From: Streptomyces sp. NBC_00162
Lineage (GTDB): Bacteria; Actinomycetota; Actinomycetes; Streptomycetales; Streptomycetaceae
Direction of reading: 5' to 3'
Length of the DNA: 64,000 bases
Assembly: GCF_024611995.1 (NCBI RefSeq)
Contig: NZ_CP102509.1
Coordinates: forward strand, 1,116,001-1,180,000
The notes beneath the pieces are model-generated. The model saw only the letters and a program-made list of their open reading frames with translations. It had not been told where the DNA came from and made no database searches. The translations under genes were made by a program, and so were the position numbers. Numbering within the stretch: the stretch's first letter is position 1; each line of letters begins with the position of its first letter. This document shows, piece after piece, positions 19,825-30,390 of the stretch.

Positions 19825-20879
19825 TCACCAGGGCGGGCGGTAGCCCGTGGTCAGCTTCTGGCCGGTGCGGCGCCACTTCGGCTCCTGGTCCACGGTGTGC
19901 GCCGTGATCGAGCGGAGCCTGCGGACCACCGCCCCGTACGCGCCGCTGGCCTTGCTGGACAGCTTGGCGCCGGGGGTTCGTCCATGAACGGCATGAACTT
20001 GTCGGGGAAGCCGGGCATCGTGCAGGCGATGCAGATGCCGCCGACGTTGGGGCAGCCGCCGATGCCGTTCATCCAGCCGCGCTTGGGGACGTTGCACTTG
20101 ACGACGGGACCCCAGCAGCCCAGCTTGACCAGGCACTGGGGCGAGTCGTAGGTCGTGGCGAACTGGCCCTGCTCGTAGTAGCCGGCGCGGTCACAGCCCT
20201 CGTGGACGGTGGCGCCGAACAGCCAGGTGGGGCGCAGCTTGTCGTCGAGCGGGATCATCGGTGCGGAGCCCGCCGCCTGGTAGAGCAGGTAGGTCAGCGT
20301 CTCCGAGAAGTTGTCCGGCTGGATCGGGCAGCCCGGTACGCACACGATCGGGATGCCGGCCTTCGACGTCCAGTTCCAGCCCAGGTAGTCGGGCAGGCCC
20401 ATGGCTCCGGTGGGGTTGCCCTCCATGGCGTGGATGCCGCCGTAGGTGGCGCAGGTGCCGATGGCGACGACGGCGAGGGCCTTGGGGGCCAGCCGGTCGA
20501 TCCACTCGCTGGTGGTGATGGGCTGGCCGGTCTCGGGGTCGTCGCCGAAGCCGCACCAGTAGCCCTCGGGCTTGATCTTCTCGTTGGGGATGGAGCCCTC
20601 GACGACGAGCACGAACGGGTCGATCTCGCCCCGCTCCCCCTTGAAGAACCACTCGATGAACGTGTCCGCGCCACCGACCGGACCGCATTCGAAGTCGATC
20701 AGCGGCCAGTGCACCGCGATCTTGGGCAGCCCCGGGAGTACGCCCGTCACGATCTCCTCGATGCTGGGCTGCATGGCGGCGGTCAGGGACACGGAGTCGC
20801 CGTCGCAGCTCAGCCCGGCGTTGATCCAGAGGATGTGGATCGGGGGGTCTTCCACCGGGGCCGGCGTCGCTGGATCCAT
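19825..20879 (-). CDS. hhyS: [NiFe]-hydrogenase small subunit (frameshifted near the C-terminus as assembled)
   Basis: About 351 aa, the Fe-S electron relay of the hydrogenase. No Tat signal is present, unlike classical group 1 enzymes. The proximal-cluster motif reads Cys25-x-x-Asp28 (LSCDGDSV) in place of CxxC, as in the 3Cys-1Asp site described for actinobacterial group 1h enzymes. Other ligands: GTCATYGG, VPGCPIQPDN, the CLVKLGCWGPVVKC block and GGICIACTMPGFPDKFMPF. The frame breaks at the GGGGG run 19972-19976; one added base restores PPGAKLSSKASG and the end TTGYRPPW. GAGGAGG precedes the ATG. Confidence 0.93.
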
Positions 20880-20952
20880 GGGGATGCCTCCTCGGGGAGG
20901 TGCTCGGGTCGGAGTGCGGACGAGGCGGCGTTCGCGGCCTCACCCTCTCTTG

Positions 20953-22722
20953 CTAACAGCCGGGCGCCCGGCGTGCTGCGTCATGTGCGGCCAGTCCAGT
21001 GACCGGGCGCTGCCGGGAGGGCAGCGGAGCCGTGTGCCGGCCGGCCGCGGGGCGCGCGAGGTGGGGTGGCGTGGCCGCCGCGGGCTCCTTGCGTACGAAG
21101 GCGCGGCGCAGGGCGTGGTACGGGGCGTCCGGGTCGGAGAAGGTCTGCCTCATCAGGGCCAGCTCGGCCTCCCGGTAGGCGGCCAGGGGCTTCTCGGCCT
21201 CGTCGCGGTCGCGCCGGGCCTTCTTGGCGGCGATCCGGGAAGCGGTGGCGGGCAGGGCGGCGAGCCGCGCCGCGAGCCGCGCCGTCTCGCCGGCGAAGGC
21301 CTGCGGCGCGCAGGGCACCGTACGGTCGGTCAGCCCCAGCCGGAGCGCGGCCTCCGCGCTCAGCGGCAGGGCCTCGGTGGTGAGGCGCTCGGCGACGCCG
21401 GTGCCGACGCGGCGCGGCAGGGTGTAGGTCCAGAACTCGGAGCCGTGCAGTCCCATCAGGCGGTAGTGCGGGTTGAGCACCACGCCCGCGCGGCACCAGA
21501 CCTCGTCGGCGGCGAGGGCGAGCATGGCCCCGCCGGCGGCGGCGTTGCCGCCGAGGGCGGCGACGACCAGGCGGTCGGTGGTGGTGAGCACGGCCTCGAC
21601 GAGGTCGTCCATGGCGTTGATGTTGGCCCAGGACTCCTCGGCCGGGTCGGCGGCCGCCTCGATGACGCCCAGGTGGATGCCGTTGGAGAAGAAGTCTCGG
21701 CCGCCGCCGAGGACCAGGACGGTGGTGGGGCGGGCGCAGGCGATCCGGTAGGCGTCTCGCAGGCGCCGGCAGTGGGCGGTGCTCATCGCGCCGCCGGGGA
21801 AGGAGAAGGTCAGGAAGCCGGTCTGCCCCTCCTCGCGGTAGCCGATGTCGGACCAGGTGCGGCGGCGCGCGTCCGTGTGCAGCGGGGCGGGGTGTTCCCG
21901 CAGCGCGGGCAGCCGGTCGGCGAGGGCCACGGTGGCGGGCAGTTTCGGGGCGGCGGGCCCGCCGGGGGTGCGGCGGGCGCGGAGTTCGGGGATCCAGACG
22001 GCGCCGTCGGCGGTGGCCCGGCAGATGGCGCCCGCCCGGGTGGCGAGCAGTTCCCCGGGGCGGCCGCGCAGGCGGTCCTCGGCGTGGCTTCCGTGCAGGA
22101 ACCACTCGGCGCCGAGCAGTTCGTCCCGTACGCCGGGCTGTGAGTCGGCGGCGCGCAGGACGCGCAGGACGCGTGCGGTGGAGTCCGCCTGCCAGTCGAT
22201 CCGGCGGTGCTCCTGGCGCATCGCGGGGCGTGGGTGTCCGGCGCTCTGCCGCTGCGGGGTGTACGTGCCCGAGGCGAAGCGGCCGACGGCGAGGTGTACG
22301 GCCTCGAGGGCTGCGTCGGCGACCTCGCCGCGGTAGAGGTCGCTCTTGCCCACTGGTGGTACGGGGCACGTGACGTGGGCCCAGACGGGTCCGGCGTCCA
22401 TCTCGGCCTCGGCCTGCAGGACGGTGACGCCCCATCGGGTGGCCTGTTCGTGGAGGGCCCAGTCGAGCGAGGAGGGGCCGCGGTCGCCGACCGGTCCCGG
22501 GTGGACGATCAGGCAGGTGTACGCGGCCCAGACCTCCTCGGGGAGGGCCGTCCGCAGCATCGGCGCGAGGACGAGGTCGGGCTGGTGCCGGCGGACGGCG
22601 GGCGCCAGGGGGACGTCGGGCAGGGCGAGTTCGACCGCCACGCTGTGGCCGTGGTCGCGCAGTTCGGCGTGGACCCGCTGGGTGAGGCTGTTGAACGCGC
22701 TCGCGACGAGCAGGACGTGCAC
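20953..22722 (-). CDS. hypX: Hydrogenase maturation protein HypX (CO synthesis)
   Basis: A 589-aa two-domain enzyme that makes the active-site CO from N10-formyl-THF under aerobic conditions, by formyl transfer to CoA and decarbonylation. The N-terminal half is formyltransferase-like (CLIVHPGPVGDRGPSSLDWA near 90-109); the C-terminal half is enoyl-CoA-hydratase/crotonase-like (LTFSFPGGAMST, GGGRDFFSNGIHLGVIEAA, ALGGNAAAGGAMLALAADEV). GTG start with GGGAG upstream. It is the first gene of the hydrogenase locus, 73 bp before hhyS. The tail after about 550 is Arg/Pro-rich and poorly conserved in character. Confidence 0.92.
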   Translation of the reverse strand: MHVLLVASAFNSLTQRVHAELRDHGHSVAVELALPDVPLAPAVRRHQPDLVLAPMLRTALPEEVWAAYTCLIVHPGPVGDRGPSSLDWALHEQATRWGVTVLQAEAEMDAGPVWAHVTCPVPPVGKSDLYRGEVADAALEAVHLAVGRFASGTYTPQRQSAGHPRPAMRQEHRRIDWQADSTARVLRVLRAADSQPGVRDELLGAEWFLHGSHAEDRLRGRPGELLATRAGAICRATADGAVWIPELRARRTPGGPAAPKLPATVALADRLPALREHPAPLHTDARRRTWSDIGYREEGQTGFLTFSFPGGAMSTAHCRRLRDAYRIACARPTTVLVLGGGRDFFSNGIHLGVIEAAADPAEESWANINAMDDLVEAVLTTTDRLVVAALGGNAAAGGAMLALAADEVWCRAGVVLNPHYRLMGLHGSEFWTYTLPRRVGTGVAERLTTEALPLSAEAALRLGLTDRTVPCAPQAFAGETARLAARLAALPATASRIAAKKARRDRDEAEKPLAAYREAELALMRQTFSDPDAPYHALRRAFVRKEPAAATPPHLARPAAGRHTAPLPSRQRPVTGLAAHDAARRAPGC

Positions 22723-22863
22723 GTGATCTCCCAGCGGCGGCTCGGAGCCGCGACGCCGGAACGCCTCGGCTGATCATGGCCGGGCGACAGCTCGAACAGC
22801 ATGACCGGCCGCCTGAGATCGTCTGGTACCCCGGTGGGACGCGCCCGGCGCCGAGCGGTGGTG

Positions 22864-23034
22864 TCACCCGAAAGCGCCGCCATCGGGGGCCACTCGGCCC
22901 TGGTGGGCGTCCTGCGCGGGCAGGAACCGGTCCAGGTGGTGGCGCAGGACGGCGGCGGGCGCCTGGGTGACGATGTGAAAGGTCCGGCTGGCCTCATCGG
23001 TGGGCAGCGACTCCGTCAGTAGCGCCTCGGTCAT
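22864..23034 (-). CDS. Possible small ORF (56 aa), unknown
   Basis: An ATG at 23034 opens a 56-aa frame: MTEALLTESLPTDEASRTFH, then IVTQAPAAVLRHHLDRFLPA, then QDAHQGRVAPDGGAFG. The composition is protein-like (helical amphipathic middle). No family is recognised. It lies between lysR and hypX on the same strand, with no clear ribosome site. It may be a remnant or a spurious frame. Confidence 0.3.
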   Translation of the reverse strand: MTEALLTESLPTDEASRTFHIVTQAPAAVLRHHLDRFLPAQDAHQGRVAPDGGAFG

Positions 23035-23133
23035 CGCCCGCGGGCCGGGATCGGGGCCCGCAGTCGCGCCATGACCCGGGCGCCGAGGCCCTCGGCCAGG
23101 TGCTGGAGCGGGACTCGGTCGACGCCGCGTAGG

Positions 23134-24039
23134 TCAACGGGCGGCGGCCCGGGCCGTACAACTGCGGGCGACCTCGGCGGCGAAGGCCCGGGCCGGCGGG
23201 GCGAGTGCGGACCAGCGGCGGACCGCCCAGCCGACGGCGAGCGGCGGCAGGGCCGGGATCGGGACCAGGCGCAGCGGGCCGTCGGTGCCGGGGACCCGCC
23301 AGCCGGGCAGCGCGGGTACGACGGCGTGGCCCAGGCCCAGTTCGGCGAGGAGCAGGGCGGTGTCCCAGTCCGCCACGCTGGTGTCGGAGCGGACCCGGAT
23401 GCCGGCTTCGGCGAACGCGGCGTCGAGGCGGGCGCGGGAGGCGGAGTTCTCCGGCAGCCGGACATGGCGGATTCCCGAGAGGTCGGCGAGCTCGATCCGG
23501 GGGCGGGCGGCGAGGGAATCGTCCGCGCCGACCGCGAGCACCCAGGGAAGTTCCATCACGGGGCGCTGCTCGATGCCGCGGACCGGGGCGCCGATGGTGA
23601 TCCAGGCCAGGTCGAGGTCGTCGGCGGCGAGGGCGTCGAAGCAGCTACGGCTGGAGTTCTCGGTCTGGAACTCCAGGCTCACTCCGGGGTGCCGGCGGCG
23701 GAAGGTGACGACAGCCTCGGACATGAAGTGCCGGACGGTGGTCGCGCCGGTGGTGACGCGCACCGAGCCACCGCCTCCCCGTACGAGGTCGTCCAGGCGG
23801 CGCAGGGCGCCGTCGAGGCCGGCGATGCCGTCGGCGGCGGCCGCTTGCAGGATGCGGCCGGCCTCGGTGGGCACCACCCCGCGGGCGTGGCGCTCCAGCA
23901 GGGTCGCGCCGGTCTGCTTCTCCAGGCGGCGTACGTGCTGGCTGACGGCGGACTGGGTGCGGCCGAGGTCGCGGGCCACGGCACTGAGGCTGCCGGCGCG
24001 GCAGACGGCCACGAACACGCGGAGGTCGTCGAGAGTCAT
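23134..24039 (-). CDS. LysR-family transcriptional regulator
   Basis: A 301-aa LTTR. The N-terminal winged helix is MTLDDLRVFVAVCRAGSLSA, then RDLGRTQSAVSQHVRRLEKQ (residues 1-45), followed by a periplasmic-binding-like effector domain (SVRVTTGATTVRHFMSEAVV, FQTENSSRSCFDALAADDLD). The start at 24039 was taken because the HTH begins at once; a perfect inverted repeat lies 4 bp upstream, typical of autoregulation. Divergent from the DUF6817 gene, its likeliest target. Confidence 0.92.
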   Translation of the reverse strand: MTLDDLRVFVAVCRAGSLSAVARDLGRTQSAVSQHVRRLEKQTGATLLERHARGVVPTEAGRILQAAAADGIAGLDGALRRLDDLVRGGGGSVRVTTGATTVRHFMSEAVVTFRRRHPGVSLEFQTENSSRSCFDALAADDLDLAWITIGAPVRGIEQRPVMELPWVLAVGADDSLAARPRIELADLSGIRHVRLPENSASRARLDAAFAEAGIRVRSDTSVADWDTALLLAELGLGHAVVPALPGWRVPGTDGPLRLVPIPALPPLAVGWAVRRWSALAPPARAFAAEVARSCTARAAAR

Positions 24040-24042
24040 GGG

Positions 24043-24062
24043 ATCCAAGCTATCGCTTGGAT
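24043..24062. promoter_or_regulatory. Perfect palindrome at the lysR start, LTTR operator
   Basis: ATCCAAGC (24043-24050), spacer TATC, GCTTGGAT (24055-24062): an exact 8-bp inverted repeat just before the lysR ATG. It fits the dyad sites bound by LysR proteins. With the DUF6817 gene starting at 24222 in the other direction, it could govern both. Confidence 0.65.
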
Positions 24063-24221
24063 GTGGGGAGCAAATCGGTGGATTGACTTGGGTGTCGGGC
24101 CGGATCAAGATCGATGCAGGGCCCGGGCGGCAACCCGTCCCGCGTCTTCGCCACGGGGTCCGGACCCCAGGCGCGGACGGGGGACGGGTGTCGACCCACC
24201 ACATCGTGAAAGGACGCGCCC

Positions 24222-24752
24222 GTGTCGGATCGAGCCGTCACATGGCTGCGGGAACTCGGCGCCGAACGCATCGCGCATCCCGGCGGAACCCTCCTCGCCC
24301 ACCTGGGGCGCGTCCGGGAGCTGCTCGCCTCCTGGGGAGCGCGACCCGCGCTCCAACAGGCCGGTCTGTGCCACGCGTTCTACGGGACGGACGGTTTCGC
24401 GACCGCCCTGCTGCCGCTCTCGCGGCGGGCCGAGCTGGCCGCGGTGATCGGCGCGGAGGCCGAGGGGATCGTGTACTTCTACGCCGCCTGCGACCGGGCG
24501 GCGTCCTATCCGACGCTCGGCGAGGGGGAGGCGGCCTTCCGCGACCGGTTCACCGGTCGCGTCCACTCCCCCGCCCTGGAGCTGCGCCGGGACTTCGCCG
24601 AGCTGTCGGCGGCCAATGAGCTCGACCTCGCACGGATCGACCCGGCCTTCCGGGAGGCGTGGGGCGCCGAACTGCTCGCGCTCTTCGGCCGGTTCCGCGG
24701 TCTGCTGAGCGAGCCGGCCTGGCGGGAGTGCCAGGCCGGGCTCGTCGGGTGA
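24222..24752 (+). CDS. DUF6817 domain protein
   Basis: A 176-aa cytoplasmic protein, GTG start with AAAGGA 7 nt upstream. The sequence has a HD-domain-like look: RIAHPGGTLLAHLGRVRELL, then LQQAGLCHAFYGTDGF, but no full HD metal motif is obvious. The family is DUF6817, function unknown. Divergent from a LysR regulator with a palindromic operator, so expression is probably ligand-controlled. Ends 6 bp before the convergent GH31 stop. Confidence 0.8.
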   Translation: MSDRAVTWLRELGAERIAHPGGTLLAHLGRVRELLASWGARPALQQAGLCHAFYGTDGFATALLPLSRRAELAAVIGAEAEGIVYFYAACDRAASYPTLGEGEAAFRDRFTGRVHSPALELRRDFAELSAANELDLARIDPAFREAWGAELLALFGRFRGLLSEPAWRECQAGLVG

Positions 24753-24757
24753 ACGGG

Positions 24758-27700
24758 TCAGGGGGTGAAGGTCCAGCGCTGGGCCGGGGTGTTGTCGCAG
24801 GCGGCGCGGGTGAGGAGGGTGCCGTTGGCGGTGCCGGATCCGGCCGGGGTGAGGCATTGGCCGGCGGTGCGCAGGGTGCTCTGGGGGCCCGCCTGCCAGG
24901 TCTGGCCGGCGCTTCCGTCGCAGGTCCGGATCGTCACGCGTGCGGCGTCGGCGCCGTCCAGGCAGACGCCGGCGAGACCGGTGAGGCGGCCGTCGCTCTG
25001 GAGGGTCCAGCGTTGGTTCGGGCCGCCGTGGCAGGTGTAGAGGGTGGGTTCGGTGCCCGGGGTGGTGGCGCTGTGCGGCAGGTCCACGCAGCTCGCGGAG
25101 GCCGCGTTGACGAGGGTGGCGTCGGCCGGGAGCGGGGCCGGGCGTCCGGTGAGGGTGATCTCGGCGGCGCTGGTCCACGGGCCGCGCCCACCGGCCTCGG
25201 TCAGGGCTTTCAGCCTCAGGTAGCGGCCGCTCTTCACGGACAGGGCGGCGCTCTTGGCGGCCGCCGTGTCGGCGAAGGTGCCGCTCGCCACGGGTGAGCC
25301 CCAGTCTGCGGTGGTGTCGGAGACGTAGACCTCGTAGTCGCCGATGCGGCCGTTGACCCCGCTGTCCTGCCGGGGCAGGTAGCCGAGGCCGTCCACCGCG
25401 TAGCGGGCGCCGAGGTCGAGCTGGATCTCGTGCGGGAGCGCGGCCGGCTTCCCGGAGGACCAGGCGGTGTGCCACAGCGTGGCCGGGTTGCCGTCGAAGG
25501 CGTTGGCCGCGGCGCCGTTCTCGGCGGCGGTCTCCTGGCTGTCGGCCGAGACCAGGGACCAGCCCGACTGCGCGATGGGGCTGGAGGAGGGCAGGGCGCC
25601 GGCCGCCGGGATGGTGGTGCCGGTGGCAGAGACGCTGAACGCGCCCGGCTTCGCACCCGTCTTGACCCACAGGACGCCGGAGCGGTCCGACGGGTCGAAG
25701 AACCAGCCCGAGGCGGCCGCGTCGTAGGCGGCCTTGGACGTCAGGCGGGCCAGGGCGGCCCCGTCCGCGGTGAGGGCGGTGGGTGCGGAGGCCACGTGGA
25801 GGGTGAACTCGTAACCCCGGGAGGCCGGTTTGCCGGTGTAGCTGCCGGTGGGGGCTCCGACCGAGACGGTGACCGTGCCGGTGCCCGACGCCGGGGCGGT
25901 GACGTCGACCTGCTGGCGGGCGAAGGCGCCGGACTGGTGGGCGCGGGTGCGGCCGTCGTCCTCGTAGAGGCTGAAGGAGGAACTGCCGCGCGGGTGGATG
26001 TCGTAAGTGAGGGTGGAGACGGCCTTCTCCCCCGTGTAGTTCATCTGCGGCCACATCGGCACGATGGCGCCGCCCTTGACGAAGAGCGGCAGGGTGTCGA
26101 GCGGGGCCTGGTAGCCGTTGAGCCAGCCCGGGCCCGCGTAGGTGCGGCCCGTCCAGTAGTCCGTCCAGGTGCCGGCGGGGAGGTAGATCCCGTCCCGTAC
26201 GGAGGTGTCGGAGACGACGGGCGCGACGAGGAGGGAGTCTCCGGCCATGAACTGGCCGCTGGTGAGGTTCCCGCGGGCCACCGGGTCGTCGGGGTATTCG
26301 AGGACCATCGCGCGGGTGCTGGGCACGCCGGTCTCGTTCGCGGTCTTGCTCATCGTGTAGAGGTACGGCATCAGCCGCATCTTGAGCTGGAGGTACTTGC
26401 GGTTGATGGACAGGTACGGCTCGGCGAAGCGCCAGGGCTGCTTGTCCTGGTAACCGGCCGAGGGACCGGTCGCGCCCCAGCCGGACATGGTCATGAAGGC
26501 GGGGGTGAAGGCCTTCCACTGGAGGTCGCGGGTGTAGGTCTTGGGGCTGCCGCCGAAGATGCCGTCGACGTCGCCGGAGGCGTAGTTCAGGGCCGAGAGG
26601 CCCGCGCCGGTGATGGCGGGGACATGCCAGCGCATGTCGTCCCAGGTGCCGTTGGTGTCGCCGGTCCAGACGACGGCGTTGCGCTGGGTGCCGGCCCAGC
26701 CGTCGACGGTCCAGACGTAGCGCCGGGCGTCGGAGTTCTTCTCGATCCCGTCGACGGCCTGCTGAACCCCGTTGAAGGCGTACTTGTAGCCGCTGCCGAT
26801 CCAGGCAACGTCGGTCTTCACGCCGCGGCTGCCGGCCGTTCCCACCTCGTCGCCGATGGAGCCGAGTCCGGTGGAGGTCCACAGGCCGGTCTGGAAGCCC
26901 TTGGCCTTCAGCGCGTCCACCGTCGACTTGAGGGGCGCGGTGTAGCCGCAGCCGTAGCCGTCGTTGGGCAGGAACCAGCCCGAGGGCATGTCGGCGGCGC
27001 GGGCGTCGGCCGCGTACCCGACGACGTCCGGGGTGGTCTGGTGGCGGAGCCGGTTGTGGTCACCCTGGTAGTCGGGGTTGGAGGCGTTGAAGCAGTCGGC
27101 GTTGCCCAGCTCGAAGCCCCACATCGGCGCCATGAACGGCTTGCCGCTGACGTCGGTGTACGCGTCGAGCACGGACTTGAGGGAGTCGCCGGTGAAGTAC
27201 CAGGCGTCGAACCGGCTCTCGTTGTGGGTGAGGGAGGTGGGCGCGTTGAAGGCGTAGGAGCCCGGGGCCCAGGTGTTGCGCATGACGCCGTAGCCGTTGG
27301 TCGACATGTAGAAGGGGGCGGGGCTGGCGTTGTTGTTCTCGCGCCACTTGTTGTCGACCGCGACGGGGACGGTCTTGCCGCGCAGCGCCCATTCGCCCAG
27401 GCGCAGGCCGGTGCCGTAGAACTGCTCGTCCGCGCCCCGGGCCAGGTACTGGGTGGTCTGGCTGCCGGTCCAGCTGGTGGGCTGTGTCTCCTGCCAGACG
27501 AGGGTGGTGTTGTCGGCCCGGTAGACGGAGAACCGGAGGGGGACTTGTTGACCCGGATGGACAGGGCTCCGGTGCTGATCCGGTAGTACGCGCCCGCGTC
27601 GGTCGAGCTCGTCGTGACGGGACCGAAGTCGGTGGTGGGCGCGAGGTCGGTGCCGGCCGGGTCGTTGGTGAAGGCCCCGTCGGGCGAGAGCCAGAGCCGG

Positions 27701-28017
27701 AAGATGTCGGCCCGGGCGACGACCACACGGGCCTTGGCGCCGCTGGAGGCCGTGACGGTGAAGGTGTTCCCGGCCTGGCTGAAGCCGGTGACGTTGCCGG
27801 CCGTGGCCGTGGCTCCGGCGGGGGCAGCGGCGGCGGGCGAGGCGACCGGTCCGGCGGCGGCCAGGCCCGCGACGGCGAGAGCGGCGGCGAGCAGGGCGGC
27901 CCGGGTGCGCCGCAGCCGGGGTGGGGTGGCGGTCCTGCTCATCGCCCTGGCCTTGCTCATCACCCTGGCCCGGGCCCTGGTCCTGGTCCTGGTCCTGCGG
28001 ATGCCTGGCAGTCTCAT
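24758..28017 (-). CDS. Secreted GH31 glycosidase with discoidin and ricin-B lectin domains (frameshifted as assembled)
   Basis: About 1086 aa after repair of the GGGGG run at 27538-27542 (RVNKSP then LRFSVYRADNTTLVW). The start at 28017 has GAGGAGC upstream. Domain order: a long basic signal peptide with cleavage after the Ala-rich ASPAAAAP region, GH31 N-terminal beta-sandwich, TIM barrel with candidate nucleophile in VKTDVAWIG and acid/base in VWTGDTNGTW, a beta-sandwich, an F5/8-type (discoidin) domain (NAFDGNPATLWHTAWSSG), and a C-terminal ricin-type lectin with QxW repeats (NQRWTLQ, GQTWQAG, AQRWTFTP). GH31 includes alpha-glucosidases and alpha-xylosidases; the substrate is not determined. 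Extracellular polysaccharide degradation is likely. Confidence 0.88.
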
Positions 28018-28157
28018 GGGGCAGCTCCTCGTGCGGTCCGGATCACGGACACACCGACTTGGCATGCACCTGGCAAGATAGCGCCCGAGCGGGCCCCACT
28101 GAAGGATGATGCTCGAAATCTCTCTCTATCACGCAACTTTGAGCATGGAGGTGGCTC

Positions 28158-28364
28158 TCAGAGGGTGACCGCCAGCACCGGCGGGGCCGGGGAGGACCAC
28201 CGGTGGCCGCAGGGCTCGAAGACCAGCACCACCGGCTGTCCCGGCCGTTGGCGCCAGGAGATGCGTTCCGCCGCGCCGTCGCATACCGGACAGCAGGGCA
28301 GCGGGCCGGGCTCCGGAGGGCACTCGGGCGCGGCCGCGAGCGGGGTGGAGTGCGGATCGCGCAT
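28158..28364 (-). CDS. Small CxxC protein, hypothetical
   Basis: A 68-aa protein: MRDPHSTPLAAAPECPPEPG, then PLPCCPVCDGAAERISWRQR, then FEPCGHRWSS. The CCPVC pair plus CGH could form a single zinc knuckle. No named family recognised. It stands alone between the GH31 gene and the betaine transporter, same strand as both. Confidence 0.6.
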   Translation of the reverse strand: MRDPHSTPLAAAPECPPEPGPLPCCPVCDGAAERISWRQRPGQPVVLVFEPCGHRWSSPAPPVLAVTL

Positions 28365-28596
28365 GGAGGCTCCCTGGTCGTGCGGTTGGGCTGATCGCAC
28401 TGTGCCATGGCGGAGCCCTGGTCCGCACGGGCGAATCGTCCAGGGTTTTGGCTGGTCAGAGGTGTGGTCCGGGGGAGGATTCCGGTCCTCTTGGGGGCAC
28501 TTGGTGATCAACCGCACGCACCACCGGCCGCCACCAGGCCCGATGCCGCTCCGGTGCTCCGGGGTCCACGCCGCGTGGACCCCGGAGCGCGCACGG

Positions 28597-30390
28597 TCAG
28601 GCCAGCTTGTCGACCTCGGGGTGCTCGGCGAGCCAGGCGCGGACCGCCTGCTGCTCCTTGCCCTTGCCGGTCTCCTGGATCTTCGCCTCCAGGCCGGTCA
28701 GCTGCTGCTCGGTGAGCTTGAAGGAGCTCAGCCACCGCGCCACGTCGGGCTCGTCGGCGGCGAAGCCCTTGCGGGCCAGGGTGTGGATGCCGTCGCCCTT
28801 GCCCCAGACCCCCTTCGGGTCCTCGAGCTTGGTCAGCTCGTACGAGGAGTACGCCCAGTGCGGGGACCACAGCACGGCCACGACGGGCTCCTTCTTGTCG
28901 TAGGCGCGCTTGAGCTCGGCGAGCATGCCAGGGGTGGAGCCGTCGACGACCTCGTACTCGCCCTCCAGGCCGTACTCCTTGAGGACCTTGTCCTTCAGGA
29001 TCGACATGACGCCCGCACTCGGCTCGATGCCGATGATGCGGCCCTTGAACTGCGCGGACTTGCCCTTGAGGTCGGCGAGCGAGCGCACGTCCTTCACGTA
29101 CGAGGGCACGGACAGCTCCAGCGAGGTGGGGCCGTACCAGGAGCCGAGGTCCTCCAGCTTGTTGCCGTACTTCTCCATGTACTGGGCGTGGGTGACGGGC
29201 AGCCAGGCGTCGGTCTGGAAGTCCAGCTGGCCGCCGGCCAGGCCGGTGTAGAGCGCGCCGGCCTCCAGCTGGCGGGCCTCGACCTTGAAGCCGCGCCGCT
29301 CCAGGAGCTCCTTCCACAGGAAGGTGGAGGCGATGCCCTCGTCCCAGGGGATGTAGCCGACGGAGACCGTGCGGCCCTTGCCTGTGTTCGCGGCGCCGGC
29401 CGGTCCTTCCTCGGCGGCCGAGCCGCCGAAGGTGCTGAGGCCCCCGGCGACCAGGGCCAGGACGACGGCCCCGGCGATGGCGTAGGCGGGCTGGGGGCGG
29501 TGGTTCCACACCTTGGCGGCGCCGGTGGCGGCGGACCTCGCCTTGGCGAGGGCGCGCCGGCCGAGCGGGGAGACCTGGCGGCCGAGCGCCCCAGTCATCC
29601 GGTCGAGGTACATGGCCAGGATGACGATCGAGATGCCCGCCTCGAACCCGAGGCCGATGTCGACGTTACCGATGGCCCGGTAGACAGCGCCGCCGAGGCC
29701 TCCGCCGCCCACCATGCCCGCGATGACGACCATGGACAGGCCGAGCATGATGACCTGGTTGACCCCGGCCATGATGGTCGGCAGGGCCAGCGGCAGCTGG
29801 ACGCGGACGAGGGTGTCGCGCGGCGTGGTGCCGAAGGCGTCGGCGGCCTCTACCAGTTCCGGGTCGACCTGGCGGATGCCGAGCTCGGTCATCCGTACGC
29901 CCGGCGGCAGCGAGAAGATGATGGTCGCGATGATGCCGGGCACCACGCCCACGCCGAAGAAGATGATGCCGGGGATCAGGTAGACCATGGCCGGCATGGT
30001 CTGCATGAAGTCCAGGACGGGCCGCAGGACGGCGCTGACCCGATCCGAGCGCGACGCCCAGATGCCGAGGGGGACGGCGAAGACCAGCGTGACGAGGGTG
30101 GCCACCAGGACCAGGGACAGCGTGGACATGGCCTCGGACCACAGGCCGACGGAGTCGACGAGTGCGAAGCCCGCGAAGGCCAGCAGGCCCGCGAGGAGCC
30201 CGCGCAGCCACCAGGCGCCGACGGCCAGGATGCCCGCGAACAGCAGCGGTGCGGGGGCGGACAGGACGGCGTCGATGCCGTCGTAGAGGCCGGTGACGAG
30301 CGCGCTGATGGCGTCGAACAGCCAGGACAGATGGCGCTGGAGGAAGTCGACACCGCTGTCGACCCAGGCGCCGAGGTGCAGGCGGGGCAT
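28597..30390 (-). CDS. Glycine-betaine-type ABC transporter, fused permease and substrate-binding protein
   Basis: 597 aa. Residues about 1-300 form a ProW/OpuAB permease with the EAA-like loop (GIRQVDPELVEAADAFGTTP) and about seven helices. After one more membrane helix (about 325-345), residues 355-597 form an OpuAC-type binding domain (VSVGYIPWDEGIASTFLWKE, FQTDAWLPVTHAQYM, VAVLWSPHWAYSSY). The tryptophans in the last motif fit a quaternary-amine aromatic cage. Fusion of the two parts is known in OpuA-type systems. The start overlaps the ATPase stop (ATGA). Osmoprotectant uptake is the expected role. Confidence 0.9.
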   Translation of the reverse strand: MPRLHLGAWVDSGVDFLQRHLSWLFDAISALVTGLYDGIDAVLSAPAPLLFAGILAVGAWWLRGLLAGLLAFAGFALVDSVGLWSEAMSTLSLVLVATLVTLVFAVPLGIWASRSDRVSAVLRPVLDFMQTMPAMVYLIPGIIFFGVGVVPGIIATIIFSLPPGVRMTELGIRQVDPELVEAADAFGTTPRDTLVRVQLPLALPTIMAGVNQVIMLGLSMVVIAGMVGGGGLGGAVYRAIGNVDIGLGFEAGISIVILAMYLDRMTGALGRQVSPLGRRALAKARSAATGAAKVWNHRPQPAYAIAGAVVLALVAGGLSTFGGSAAEEGPAGAANTGKGRTVSVGYIPWDEGIASTFLWKELLERRGFKVEARQLEAGALYTGLAGGQLDFQTDAWLPVTHAQYMEKYGNKLEDLGSWYGPTSLELSVPSYVKDVRSLADLKGKSAQFKGRIIGIEPSAGVMSILKDKVLKEYGLEGEYEVVDGSTPGMLAELKRAYDKKEPVVAVLWSPHWAYSSYELTKLEDPKGVWGKGDGIHTLARKGFAADEPDVARWLSSFKLTEQQLTGLEAKIQETGKGKEQQAVRAWLAEHPEVDKLA